From Nocardioides psychrotolerans (lineage in GTDB: Bacteria > Actinomycetota > Actinomycetes > Propionibacteriales > Nocardioidaceae), in contig NZ_FOQG01000002.1 of assembly GCF_900113685.1 (NCBI RefSeq), forward strand, positions 149,374-213,373: a stretch of DNA of 64,000 nucleotides. The letters are read 5' to 3'. The notes under the pieces were generated by a model. That model made no database searches. It saw nothing but the letters and a program-made list of their open reading frames with translations, and was not told the origin of the DNA. Shown here in pieces: positions 51,204 through 59,437 of the stretch (the first letter of the stretch is position 1; every line of letters begins with the position of its first letter). Made by a program: the position numbers and the translations under genes.

Positions 51204-51387
51204 CGACCGTCCCTCCGTTGCGCCAGTAGAAGCAGTGCTCGCGGGTGAGGAACTCGTCCACCACGAGGTAGCGACGCAGCGCGGCACAGTCGGGGTGGAA
51301 GCGCGTCAGCAGCTTGGCCCGCTTGGCCGGGATGGTCCGCAAGCTCTCGTCGGGGGCGAGGAAGTTGGCCAGCACACGTTCGTCCAC
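51196..51387 (-). CDS. DUF2087 domain protein
   Basis: A 63-residue protein equal in length to the DUF2087 domain: MDERVLANFLAPDESLRTIP, then AKRAKLLTRFHPDCAALRRY and LVVDEFLTREHCFYW. In other proteins the domain often follows an HTH regulator or acts alone as a small nucleic-acid-binding module (inference). It is the first gene of an operon with the pentapeptide and methyltransferase genes and overlaps the former by 8 bp. Confidence 0.8.
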   Translation of the reverse strand: MDERVLANFLAPDESLRTIPAKRAKLLTRFHPDCAALRRYLVVDEFLTREHCFYWRNGGTVDV

Positions 51388-51461
51388 GGCTCCACCCTCA
51401 CACGAGACTCCGACACCGCGCGATCGGGTTCTCCTCCCGCGGGTCGGGACCCGCCTGCGCC

Positions 51462-51542
51462 TCAGACCGGCCAGTCAGCAGCGACGACGACGTGCGCGAG
51501 CGCCTCGGGACGCACCAGCCGCGCGTAGTCATGCCCCTCGGG
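51462..51542 (-). other. In-frame coding-like extension after the TGA of the glycosylase-like gene
   Basis: Directly after the TGA (51543-51545) the same frame continues for 26 codons, PEGHDYARLVRPEALAHVVV and onward, ending at TGA 51462-51464. Codon choice is typical of this genome. It may be a C-terminus cut off by a nonsense mutation, or the end of a readthrough product. Confidence 0.4.
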
Positions 51543-52418
51543 TCATGTGCCCAGCAACCGCTCGCACTCCGCGACGAGGCGTGACCGCAGCGGCGCACCC
51601 CGACGCACGAAGTCGCGCTGCGCCTCGACGTAGACCGCTTTGCCCTCGGGCGTCTCGATCCGCACCGGCTCGAAGCCCAGGTCCGCCAGGTCGTAGGGGG
51701 CGGCGCGCATGTCCAGCTCACGGATGTCGCGGGCCAGCTCGAAGCAGTCGGCGACCAGGTCGCTGCTCACCATCGGGGTCAGCCGGAAGGCGTGCTTGTA
51801 GAGGTCCATGCCCGCATGCAGGCAGGCCGGCTGCTCGAAGGCCGGCCGGTCGTCTCGGCCGGGGGAGAGGGTGTTGAGCGGCCGCGCCGGACCGGTGAAG
51901 AACCGGTAGGCGTCGAAGTGGGAGCACGCCACCTTGTGCGAATCCACGACCGCGTCGGTGCCGTCGGGACCGAGGCGCAGCGGCCAGTCGGCGTGGCGGG
52001 TCTCGTCCTCCGCGAGGCGGTAGACCATGGCCCACTCGTGCAGCCCGAAGCAGCCGAAGTGGGCCGGGCGGGCCGCTGTGGCCGTGAGCAGCGCGTGCAG
52101 GGAGCCGAGCAGCGGCCGCTGCTTCTCGACGTACGACGGCGCGACGGCGATGACGTCCCCCACCTGCTCGTAGCCCTTGAGGGCAGCGAGCTCCTTCGCC
52201 CCCACCAGGCCGACGCCGTAGCCGGGGTGCCAGCGGCGCAGCTGGGCCGGGCGCTGGGAGTAGTAGGTGAAGAGGAAGTCGTGCACGGGATGCTTGACGG
52301 CGGCGTCGCGGCGCTGGAGGTGCGGGGCCACGAACGCGTCGACGCGCGCGGCGTGAGCGCTCGCGCGCTGACGCCACGTCGCCTCCTCGAGCACGCCGAG
52401 GTCCGCCCAGGTCTCCAC
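51543..52418 (-). CDS. Conserved actinobacterial protein (annotated elsewhere as 3-methyladenine DNA glycosylase-like)
   Basis: A 291-residue cytosolic protein beginning METWADLGVLEEATWRQRAS. Notable segments are HPVHDFLFTYYSQRPAQLRR, HPGYGVGLVG, SHFDAYRFFTGPARPLNTL and QPACLHAGMDLYKHAFRL, with conserved His, Asp and Tyr residues that look catalytic or metal-binding. I recall homologues named '3-methyladenine DNA glycosylase', but I see no helix-hairpin-helix GPD motif and would not trust that function. The frame stays open for 26 more codons after its TGA, so it may be a truncated form. Confidence 0.7.
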   Translation of the reverse strand: METWADLGVLEEATWRQRASAHAARVDAFVAPHLQRRDAAVKHPVHDFLFTYYSQRPAQLRRWHPGYGVGLVGAKELAALKGYEQVGDVIAVAPSYVEKQRPLLGSLHALLTATAARPAHFGCFGLHEWAMVYRLAEDETRHADWPLRLGPDGTDAVVDSHKVACSHFDAYRFFTGPARPLNTLSPGRDDRPAFEQPACLHAGMDLYKHAFRLTPMVSSDLVADCFELARDIRELDMRAAPYDLADLGFEPVRIETPEGKAVYVEAQRDFVRRGAPLRSRLVAECERLLGT

Positions 52419-52463
52419 CCGCCAAGGGTAGGTGCCGCCCTGCCGGCCGATAGGGTCGAGGGC

Positions 52464-53273
52464 GTGCGCATCGCAAGGTTCACCACCGGATCAGAGCCCT
52501 CCTACGGCGTCGTGACGGGGGAGGTCGACGAGTTCGGCCAGCCCGCCGAGGACAGCGTCGTGGTCGCCCTCGCGGGCGACCCCCTCTACGTCGGCATCAA
52601 GCTGCTCGACCAGGAGCACCGCCTCGCGGACGTCAAGCTCCTCGCGCCGGTCCTGCCGCGCAGCAAGGTCGTCGGCATCGGTCGCAACTACGCCGCGCAC
52701 GCCGCCGAGATGGGCAACGACCTGCCGTCCGAGCCGCTGATGTTCCTCAAGCCCAACACCAGCGTGGTCGGGCCGCTCGATCCGATCTTCTACCCCTCGC
52801 AGACGCAGGACCTGCACTACGAGGGCGAGCTGGCCGTCGTCATCGGCCGCATCTGCCGCGACGTCCCGCCCGAGCAGGCGACCGACGTCATCTACGGCTA
52901 CACGATCGCCAACGACGTGACCGCTCGCGACCTGCAGAAGTCCGACGTGCAGTTCACCCGGGCCAAGGGCTTCGACTCCTTCTGCCCGCTCGGTCCCTGG
53001 ATCGAGACCGACCTCGACCCGCAGCACTTCATCGACGGCGTACGCCTCCAGACGCACCTCAACGGCGAGCTCGTCCAGGACGGCTCCACCGCCGACATGA
53101 TCTTCGACATCCCGGCGCTGGTCGCACACGTCTCCAGCGTCATGACGTTGCTCCCGGGCGACGTCATCCTCACCGGCACCCCCGAGGGTGTCGGTCCCAT
53201 GGAGGTCGGCGACGAGGTCGAGATCTCGATCGCCGGTCTCGGCACCCTGACCAACAAGGTGGCTTCACGATGA
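52464..53273 (+). CDS. Fumarylacetoacetate hydrolase family protein
   Basis: A 269-residue FAH-fold protein starting with GTG at 52464. The metal site is visible: [13 protein letters not shown] (Glu ligands), [16 protein letters not shown] (Asp ligand) and [17 protein letters not shown] near the C-terminus, after [16 protein letters not shown]. Members hydrolyse or decarboxylate beta-diketo or 2-oxo acids (acylpyruvase, oxaloacetate decarboxylase types). Coupling to gltX by a 4-bp overlap is common in actinobacteria and suggests a housekeeping role, such as removal of unwanted oxaloacetate or acylpyruvates. Confidence 0.9.
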   Translation: MRIARFTTGSEPSYGVVTGEVDEFGQPAEDSVVVALAGDPLYVGIKLLDQEHRLADVKLLAPVLPRSKVVGIGRNYAAHAAEMGNDLPSEPLMFLKPNTSVVGPLDPIFYPSQTQDLHYEGELAVVIGRICRDVPPEQATDVIYGYTIANDVTARDLQKSDVQFTRAKGFDSFCPLGPWIETDLDPQHFIDGVRLQTHLNGELVQDGSTADMIFDIPALVAHVSSVMTLLPGDVILTGTPEGVGPMEVGDEVEISIAGLGTLTNKVASR

Positions 53274-54745
53274 ACAGCACCCCCGGATCGGTCCGCGTCC
53301 GGTTCTGCCCCTCACCGACGGGTTCTCCCCACGTCGGCCTGGTCCGCACGGCACTCTTCAACTGGGCCTTCGCGCGCCACCACGGCGGCACGATCGTCTT
53401 CCGCATGGAGGACACCGACAAGGAGCGCAACACCCAGGAGTCCTACGACGCGATCCTCGAGCTGTGGCGCTGGCTCGGGCTCACGTGGGACGAGGGGATC
53501 GAGCTCGGTGGGCCGCACGGCCCCTACAAGCAGAGCGAGCGGGGTGAGATCTACGCCGACGCGCTGGCGCGACTGCGTGAGTCCTCCTACACCTACGAGT
53601 GCTTCTGCACCAACGACGAGGTCGACGCCCGCCGCAAGGCGTCCGGCTCCAAGATCATGGGCTACGACGGCTTCTGCCGCGAGCTCTCCGCCGAGCAGCG
53701 GGCGGCGTTCGCGGGTGAGGATCGCTTGCCGATCGTCCGCTTCCGGATGCCCGACGGGTCGATCACCTGGACCGACCTGGTCCGCGGCGACATCTCCTTC
53801 GAGTCCGAGCACGTCCCCGACTACGCGCTCTGCCGCGCCAACGGCGACCCGCTCTACACGCTGGTCAACCCGGTCGACGACGCCCTCATGGAGATCACCC
53901 ACGTGCTGCGCGGCGAGGACCTGCTCTCCAGCACCCCGCGCCAGCTCGCCCTCTACGGCGCTCTCGTCGAGCTCGGCATCGCCCAGGAGACCCCGAAGTT
54001 CGGCCACCTGCCCTACGTCATGGGCCAGGGCAACAAGAAGCTCTCCAAGCGTGACCCCGAGGCGCACGCGTTGGCCTACCGCGACCAGGGCTTCCTGCCC
54101 GAGGGCCTGATGAACTACCTGGCCCTCCTCGGCTGGGCGATCTCGGGCGACCGCGACATCTTCTCGCTGGAGGAGATGGTCGAGGCGTTCGACATCAAGG
54201 ACGTCAACCCCAACCCGGCCCGCTTCGACGTCAAGAAGGCCGACGCGATCAACGGCTCGCACATGCGCCTGCTGAGCACCGAGGACATCACCCACCGTGC
54301 GCTGCCGTTCCTCAAGACCGCGGGGGTCGTCTCCGACCCCGTCAGCGACGCCGACGCGCAGCTGCTCGAGCTGGCGATGCCCCTGGTCGCCGAGCGCATC
54401 AACAAGCTCACCGAGGCCGTCGACATGCTCGGCTTCCTCTTCGTCGACGAGCAGGACTTCACGCGCGACGAGGCCGACGTCGAGAAGCTCCTCACCGAGG
54501 ACGGCAAGGCCATCGTCCAGGCGTCCCACGACGCTGTGGCGGGCCTGCACGAGTGGTCGACGGCCGCGATCCAGGAGGCGCTGCAGCAGGCGCTGGTCGA
54601 GGAGCGCGGGCTCAAGCCTCGCGTGGCCTTCGGCCCCGTGCGGGTCGCCATCACGGGCCGCCGGGTGTCGCCGCCGCTGTTCGAGTCGATGGAGCTGCTC
54701 GGCCGCGAGCGCAGCCTGGCCCGGCTGCAGAGCGCGCTGGGCTGA
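53270..54745 (+). CDS. gltX: Glutamyl-tRNA synthetase
   Basis: A 491-residue class I aminoacyl-tRNA synthetase. The HIGH motif reads SPHVG in [19 protein letters not shown] and the KMSKS motif is KKLSKRD. An anticodon-binding C-terminal domain follows. In actinobacteria this enzyme is usually non-discriminating and also charges tRNA-Gln with Glu for later amidation. It is consistent that tRNA-Gln and tRNA-Glu genes lie about 1 kb downstream. The ATG overlaps the FAH gene stop by 4 bp. Confidence 0.96.
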   Translation: MNSTPGSVRVRFCPSPTGSPHVGLVRTALFNWAFARHHGGTIVFRMEDTDKERNTQESYDAILELWRWLGLTWDEGIELGGPHGPYKQSERGEIYADALARLRESSYTYECFCTNDEVDARRKASGSKIMGYDGFCRELSAEQRAAFAGEDRLPIVRFRMPDGSITWTDLVRGDISFESEHVPDYALCRANGDPLYTLVNPVDDALMEITHVLRGEDLLSSTPRQLALYGALVELGIAQETPKFGHLPYVMGQGNKKLSKRDPEAHALAYRDQGFLPEGLMNYLALLGWAISGDRDIFSLEEMVEAFDIKDVNPNPARFDVKKADAINGSHMRLLSTEDITHRALPFLKTAGVVSDPVSDADAQLLELAMPLVAERINKLTEAVDMLGFLFVDEQDFTRDEADVEKLLTEDGKAIVQASHDAVAGLHEWSTAAIQEALQQALVEERGLKPRVAFGPVRVAITGRRVSPPLFESMELLGRERSLARLQSALG

Positions 54746-54756
54746 GGGGACTCCTG

Positions 54757-55686
54757 ATGGGCCACGGCTACGACGAGATCCTTCGGGGCGCCCCGCGGCG
54801 CGGGTGGGGCTGGACGCTGCTCGGTCTCACGACGTACGCCGCCGGGTTCATCCTCGCCGCGCCGTTGCTGCTGCTGGGTGTCTTCGCGCTCTACTTCGCG
54901 GCGATCGGTGACCTCAGCGCGGAGCGGATGACCGCGCTGGGAGACCTCGACGACGTGACGCCCGCGATGCTGGCCTACCTCAACCTGTCGCTGGCCGCGG
55001 CGATCCCGATCGGCTGGTTCGTCATGCGCTGCGTGCACGGGCTCAAGCCGCGATGGCTCTCCTCGGTCATGCCCCGCATCCGCTGGCGGTGGATGGCGGT
55101 CTGCTTCGGACTGTCGGTGCTGGCGCTGATCGCGACCGTGGCCGTCTCGGCGGTGCTGCCGCAGCAGGAGACCGGCATCACCGGTGACGTCAACGCCTTC
55201 ACCGACACCACGCGTGACTTCCTCCTCGTCGTGCTCCTGCTCACGCCGCTGCAGGCCGCGGGGGAGGAGTACGCCTTCCGCGGCTACCTCACCCAGGCCT
55301 TCGGAGGCCTCCTGCGCAGCCGGACGGCTGCGGTCCTCGTGCCGGCGCTGCTGTTCGCGCTGGCGCACGGTGCCCAGGACCCGCCGATCTTCTTCGACCG
55401 CTTCGCCTTCGGGGTCGTCGCCGGCATCCTCACCATCGCCACCGGCGGCCTCGAGGCCGCGATCGCGATGCACGTGCTCAACAACTGGCTCGCCTTCGGC
55501 TCGGCGCTGGCCTACAGCGACATGACCTCGGCGATGAACCCCACCGGCGGCACCTGGTGGAGCCTCCCGGTGACCCTGACGCAGTCGCTCAGCTATCTGG
55601 CACTGGCCGTCCTCGTGGCCCGCAGGCTGGGCGTGCGGAGCACGATCGGTGGGGCCGTTTTGGAACCCGTCGGGCCACGCGTGTAA
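54757..55686 (+). CDS. CPBP family intramembrane metalloprotease
   Basis: A 309-residue protein with about eight membrane helices. The CPBP (Abi) motifs are AAGEEYAFRGYL (paired Glu and Arg), FALAHGAQDPPIFFDRF (metal-binding His) and AIAMHVLNNWLAF (second His). Relatives process CaaX-type or bacteriocin-related peptides; the substrate is unknown. Its ATG follows gltX by 11 bp, so it is probably in the same transcript. The tRNA-Gln promoter overlaps its last codons. Confidence 0.88.
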   Translation: MGHGYDEILRGAPRRGWGWTLLGLTTYAAGFILAAPLLLLGVFALYFAAIGDLSAERMTALGDLDDVTPAMLAYLNLSLAAAIPIGWFVMRCVHGLKPRWLSSVMPRIRWRWMAVCFGLSVLALIATVAVSAVLPQQETGITGDVNAFTDTTRDFLLVVLLLTPLQAAGEEYAFRGYLTQAFGGLLRSRTAAVLVPALLFALAHGAQDPPIFFDRFAFGVVAGILTIATGGLEAAIAMHVLNNWLAFGSALAYSDMTSAMNPTGGTWWSLPVTLTQSLSYLALAVLVARRLGVRSTIGGAVLEPVGPRV

Positions 55687-55689
55687 CGT
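55660..55689 (+). promoter_or_regulatory. tRNA-Gln promoter
   Basis: TTGGAA (55660-55665) and TAACGT (55684-55689), 18-bp spacing, straddle the end of the protease gene about 53 bp before the tRNA. It is a good match to the housekeeping consensus. Confidence 0.65.
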
Positions 55690-55742
55690 TTCTCCTCGGC
55701 CACCGGACCTCGGTTCGGAGGGCCAAAGCAGAGTAAGACCAT

Positions 55743-55817
55743 TGGGATATGGTGTAATTGGCAACACGACTGGTTCTGGTCCAGTTATTCTAGGTTCGAG
55801 TCCTAGTATCCCAGCCA
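55743..55817 (+). tRNA. tRNA-Gln (anticodon CTG)
   Basis: A complete cloverleaf: acceptor TGGGATA (55743-55749) pairs with TATCCCA (55807-55813), discriminator G and encoded CCA (55815-55817). The anticodon arm ACTGG-TTCTGGT-CCAGT places CTG at 55776-55778, and the T-loop is GGTTCGAGTCC. The unusual first base T (T-A first pair) is typical of bacterial tRNA-Gln. Confidence 0.95.
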
Positions 55818-55840
55818 AGATGCCGGTGGAGACCGGGATT

Positions 55841-55869
55841 TTGTGCGGCAGAGTGGCTTTCGCTAACCT
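55841..55869 (+). promoter_or_regulatory. tRNA-Glu promoter
   Basis: TTGTGC (55841-55846) and TAACCT (55864-55869), with 17-bp spacing, precede the tRNA-Glu gene by 37 bp. The tRNA therefore seems to have its own promoter. Confidence 0.6.
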
Positions 55870-55906
55870 GTGGCAGCACCAAATAGCAACATCAGCACCA
55901 ACTCTT

Positions 55907-55979
55907 GCCCCCGTTGTGTAGCGGCCTAGCACGCCGCCCTCTCACGGCGGTAGCGCCGGTTCGAATCCGGTCGGGGGTA
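55907..55979 (+). tRNA. tRNA-Glu (anticodon CTC)
   Basis: A 73-nt cloverleaf: acceptor GCCCCCG (55907-55913) with CGGGGGT (55972-55978; first pair G-U), discriminator A, CCA not encoded. Anticodon stem CCGCC/GGCGG with loop CTCTCAC gives CTC at 55941-55943. T-arm CCGGTTCGAATCCGG is standard. Confidence 0.95.
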
Positions 55980-55984
55980 CAGAT

Positions 55985-56020
55985 CACGCAGGGCCGGTCC
56001 ACCAGGACCGGCCCTGCGTG
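55985..56020 (+). terminator. Strong hairpin after tRNA-Glu
   Basis: A perfect 16-bp stem (55985-56000 with 56005-56020, CACGCAGGGCCGGTCC and its complement) around loop ACCA, 5 bp after the tRNA. No T-tract, but it is very stable; likely the tRNA terminator. Confidence 0.85.
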
Positions 56021-56024
56021 CATT

Positions 56025-56046
56025 GACGAGTCGGCGCAATGTCGCA
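56025..56046. repeat. Degenerate dispersed repeat copy between tRNA-Glu and the LCP gene
   Basis: GACGAGTCGGCGCAATGTCG matches the dispersed GCCGAGTCGGCGC-type repeat with one changed arm base. It lies in the convergent gap, 8 bp before the stop of the minus-strand LCP gene. Confidence 0.6.
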
Positions 56047-56054
56047 CGCCTGCA

Positions 56055-57290
56055 TCAGGCGCAGAGACCTGCAGCGAGTCGCGCCGCGGCCGCCTCCTGG
56101 GCAGCAGCGGTCTCCTCGGGGGTGGCCGAGGAGCCGTCGGAGGGCAAGGCCGTCGACGGGGAGCCGCTCGCGGTGCCGACCGGGTCGTCGGCCTTGATGC
56201 TCTCCTCGCTGAAGTCACGCCCGAGCCGCCGGTCGTTGCGGATGCGCTCCCACAGCTTGTCGGCGTCCTCGGTCCACACCAGCCGGTTGGGGTCGGGCTC
56301 GTACTCGGCGAACGGAACGGTGATGAAGCGGATGTCGTCGAGTCCGGTGTTCTTGAACTGCATCGCGAGGTCGACGAGGGCCGGCAGGTTGGCCAGCTCC
56401 TTGTCGAGCTTGAGCGAGCTCGTGGCGGCGTCGAGGAAGGAGAAGACCCGGTCGGGACGCGACAGCGTGCCCGCGGAGACGACCTTGTTGATCATCGAGG
56501 CGATGAAGGCCTGTTGACGCGTCATGCGGCCGATGTCGCCAGTGACCGACAGCACCGAGCGCTCGCGCACGTAGTTGAGGGCCTGCTGACCGGTCAGGGT
56601 CTGCGTGCCGGCGTCGAAGAAGATGTTGTGCTCGGGGTCGTCGACGTCCTTGGGGAGGCAGACCTCGACCCCGTTGACCGCGTCGACCATGTCCTTGAAC
56701 CCGTTGAAGTCCACGACGACCTGGTGGTCGACCCGGACATCGGTGAGCGCCTCGAACATCTGGGTCGTGCAGAGAGCGCCGCCGAGGGTGAACGCCTCGT
56801 TGAACATCGCGAGCTCCTCGCCCGGGACCTCCTCGCCGTCGGGCAGCATGCAGTCGGGTCGGGTGACCAGCGCGTCGCGCGGCAGGCTGACGCCGTAGGC
56901 GTCCTTCCGGTCCGCCGAGATGTGCAGCAGGATCGTGGTGTCCGAGCCTTCGCTGCCGGCCTCGCCGTCGATGGCGCAGCCCTCGCAGTCACGGGTGTCG
57001 GAGCCCATGATGAGGATGTTGATCGGCTGCTTCGGCCCCTCGACCTCGATCGCGTCGGGGCGGTCGACGCCGTCGGGGATGCCGGGCAGCGTCTCGATGT
57101 TGCCGTTGAGCTGCTGGTAGGCCACCGAGACCCCGACGCCGGTCAACAGAGCCAGCACGAGGTGCGTGACCAGGATGACCCGCAGGACCGTACGACGGTG
57201 CTCGCGCTCCATGGGGCGCTTGCGCGCAGCAAGCGCGGGCTGGGTTGCCGGCGCGTCGCCCGGCGGCGTCTCGTCGTCGGCCACGTTCAC
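56055..57290 (-). CDS. LytR-CpsA-Psr (LCP) family cell-wall ligase
   Basis: A 411-residue type II membrane protein, with the GTG at 57290 taken as start (a second GTG is at 57284). A cytoplasmic N-terminus (about 30 residues), one helix (VLRVILVTHLVLALLTGVGV) and the extracellular LCP domain follow: NILIMGSDTRD, GVSLPRDALV, VDFNGFKDMVDAVNGVEVCL, LNYVRERS and DIGRMTRQQAFI, with the arginines that bind polyprenyl pyrophosphate. It is expected to attach glycopolymers such as arabinogalactan or teichoic acid to peptidoglycan. An Ala/Ser-rich tail ends the protein. Confidence 0.92.
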   Translation of the reverse strand: MNVADDETPPGDAPATQPALAARKRPMEREHRRTVLRVILVTHLVLALLTGVGVSVAYQQLNGNIETLPGIPDGVDRPDAIEVEGPKQPINILIMGSDTRDCEGCAIDGEAGSEGSDTTILLHISADRKDAYGVSLPRDALVTRPDCMLPDGEEVPGEELAMFNEAFTLGGALCTTQMFEALTDVRVDHQVVVDFNGFKDMVDAVNGVEVCLPKDVDDPEHNIFFDAGTQTLTGQQALNYVRERSVLSVTGDIGRMTRQQAFIASMINKVVSAGTLSRPDRVFSFLDAATSSLKLDKELANLPALVDLAMQFKNTGLDDIRFITVPFAEYEPDPNRLVWTEDADKLWERIRNDRRLGRDFSEESIKADDPVGTASGSPSTALPSDGSSATPEETAAAQEAAAARLAAGLCA

Positions 57291-57407
57291 ATCATCACAA
57301 ACACCTGGTTGAATCCTCCACAGATCCGCGATACCGGTGCGAGAGTGCTCCATCCCGGTGTCCGATTCCCGCTAGCACCGGCCGTCGCGGTGCAGGAGGA
57401 TGGACAT

Positions 57408-58901
57408 ATGCAACCGACCCAGTGGCTCGATCCCGAGTCCTGCTACGGCGCGGTGAAGTCCCGTGACCGACGTTTCGACGGCGTCTTCTACACCGCGGTC
57501 CGCACGACCGGCATCTACTGCCGGCCCTCGTGCCCGGCCCGCACCCCGGCGCTCGCCAATGTCAGCTTCCACCCGAGCCCCGCGGCCGCCCAGGCCGCGG
57601 GCTACCGCGCCTGCAAGCGCTGCCTGCCCGATGCCACGCCCGGCAGTCCCGACTGGGACGTCGCGGCGACGGCCGCCGGGCGAGCGATGCGACTGATTTC
57701 CGACGGTGTCGTGGATCGCGAGGGCGTCGACGGGCTGGCGCGCCGCGTGGGCTACACCTCACGTCATCTCTCGCGGCTGCTGGCCGGCGAGCTCGGAGCA
57801 GGTCCGCTCGCGCTGGCGCGCGCGAAGCGTGCGCAGACCGCGCGGGTGCTCCTCGAGACCACGGCGCTCACCTGCGCCGACATCGCGTTCGCGGCCGGCT
57901 TCTCCAGCGTGCGCCAGTTCAACGACACGATCCGTGAGGTTTACGCCGCCAGCCCCACCGACCTCCGGGGGCGTCGGGGATCTCGTCCGACCACCGGCTC
58001 GGTGACGATGCGACTCTCGGTGCGCACCCCGTTCGCGGGCCGGGCGCTGCTGGCATTCCTCGCCTACCACCTCGTGCCGGGCGTGGAGGTCGCCGGCGAC
58101 GGCTGGTATGCCCGCACCCTCGACCTGCCACACGCGCCCGGCACGGTCCGGCTCGACATCACCGATGCCCTGGACGAGGGGCAGACAGCCTTCGTCACCG
58201 CCACCTTCGGCCTCCAGGACCTGCGCGACACGGCCGCTGCCGTGGAGCGCGCCAGACGGTTGCTCGACGCCGACTGCGATCCGGTCGCCGTGTCCGACCA
58301 CTTCGCCGGCGATCTCGTGATCGGACCGCTGGTGCGCGCGACACCGGGGCTGCGGCTGCCCGGCCAGGTCGACGGTGACGAGACCGCCGTACGCACGGTG
58401 ATCGGGCAGCAGGTCAGCGTCACCGGCGCCCGGACCGTGACGGGTCGGATCGTCGCGGAGCACGGGCGGTGCGTCGAGACGAGCATCGCGGGCCTCACCC
58501 ATCTCTTCCCCGACGCCGCGACCCTCGCCCGCGTCGATCCCGAGACGCTGCCGATGCCCCGGGCCCGGGGGAGGGCCCTGGTCGGGCTGTGCGCCGCCCT
58601 GAGCGCCGGTGACGTCGCGCTCGACCGCGGCCCCGACCGCGACGACGTACGACGTGCCCTCGTGGCGCTACCCGGCATCGGGCCGTGGACGGCCGACTAC
58701 GTCGCGATGCGGGCACTGGGTCATCCCGACCTGTTCCTGCCCACCGACATCGGCGTCCGCAACGCCCTCGCCGGCCTGGGCCACGACCTGCCATCGGCGA
58801 TCGCGGCCTCGGAGTCGTGGCGCCCATGGCGCTCCTACGCGTTGATGCACCTCTGGAACACCCTCATGCCGCCCTTCCCCACCGACCCTCAGGAGGTCTG
58901 A
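57408..58901 (+). CDS. alkA: Ada-AlkA fusion: DNA repair activator and 3-methyladenine DNA glycosylase
   Basis: A 497-residue fusion starting at 57408 after GGAGG. An Ada-type zinc domain with C38, C42, C69 and C72 (TGIYCRPSC, ACKRC) accepts methyl groups from phosphotriesters, an AraC helix-turn-helix (about 95-175) binds DNA, and an AlkA N-domain plus helix-hairpin-helix glycosylase (ALPGIGPWTADYVAMRAL, catalytic Asp in FLPTDIGV) follows. It both senses alkylation and excises alkylated bases. It is cotranscribed with ogt, 1 bp downstream. The adaptive response is probably autoregulated. Confidence 0.93.
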   Translation: MQPTQWLDPESCYGAVKSRDRRFDGVFYTAVRTTGIYCRPSCPARTPALANVSFHPSPAAAQAAGYRACKRCLPDATPGSPDWDVAATAAGRAMRLISDGVVDREGVDGLARRVGYTSRHLSRLLAGELGAGPLALARAKRAQTARVLLETTALTCADIAFAAGFSSVRQFNDTIREVYAASPTDLRGRRGSRPTTGSVTMRLSVRTPFAGRALLAFLAYHLVPGVEVAGDGWYARTLDLPHAPGTVRLDITDALDEGQTAFVTATFGLQDLRDTAAAVERARRLLDADCDPVAVSDHFAGDLVIGPLVRATPGLRLPGQVDGDETAVRTVIGQQVSVTGARTVTGRIVAEHGRCVETSIAGLTHLFPDAATLARVDPETLPMPRARGRALVGLCAALSAGDVALDRGPDRDDVRRALVALPGIGPWTADYVAMRALGHPDLFLPTDIGVRNALAGLGHDLPSAIAASESWRPWRSYALMHLWNTLMPPFPTDPQEV

Positions 58902-58902
58902 G

Positions 58903-59382
58903 ATGTGGACCGTGACCGACAGCCCCATCGGCGAGCTGCGCCTCGTCGAGCACGGCGGTGCCATCACCGCCATCGAATTCTCTCCCTTCGGGGACCCCGA
59001 CGGTCGGGTGCGTGGTCGGCGCGACGACGCGCACCCGGTCCTCGCCGAGGCACGACGCCAGCTCACGGCGTACTTCGACCGCGACCTGTTGGAGTTCGAC
59101 CTCCCGCTCGCCCCGGGTGGCTCGCTCTTCCAGACCCAGGTCTGGGAGCAGCTGAAGCTCATCGACTACGGCGAGACCGCGACCTACGGCGAGATCGCGG
59201 CGCGGCTCGGACGCACCAACGCGGCCTCGCGGGCGGTCGGCCTGGCCAACGGCAGCAACCCGATCCCGATCGTCATCCCGTGCCACCGCGTCATCGGGGC
59301 CAACGGCACCCTCACCGGCTACGCCGGGGGAGTGGCGCGCAAGCAGGTGCTGCTCGAGCTCGAGCAGGACGCACTGTTCTGA
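58903..59382 (+). CDS. ogt: Methylated-DNA-protein-cysteine methyltransferase
   Basis: A 159-residue suicide repair protein that moves methyl from O6-methylguanine to its own cysteine. The active site is IVIPCHRVIG with Cys127, and the DNA-binding helix contains GRTNAASRAVGLANGSNP. It starts 1 bp after alkA (ATG 58903) and shares its transcript. It ends 7 bp before the 48-bp palindrome. Confidence 0.95.
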   Translation: MWTVTDSPIGELRLVEHGGAITAIEFSPFGDPDGRVRGRRDDAHPVLAEARRQLTAYFDRDLLEFDLPLAPGGSLFQTQVWEQLKLIDYGETATYGEIAARLGRTNAASRAVGLANGSNPIPIVIPCHRVIGANGTLTGYAGGVARKQVLLELEQDALF

Positions 59383-59389
59383 GCGAGGC

Positions 59390-59437
59390 CCGCCGAGTCG
59401 GCGCGATGTTGCATGCAACATCGCGCCGACTCGGCGG
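59390..59437. terminator. Perfect 48-bp palindrome between convergent ogt and ndgR
   Basis: Bases 59390-59413 are the exact complement of 59414-59437, with no loop (tip TTGCATGCAA). Each arm contains the dispersed GCCGAGTCGGCGC motif. The palindrome ends 1 bp before the ndgR stop codon (59438-59440). As RNA it would make a very stable hairpin on either strand. Confidence 0.9.

Noticed and set aside
51543..51545. TGA as selenocysteine codon
   Set aside because: No SECIS-like hairpin or redox motif next to it; nonsense change or natural stop is more likely.
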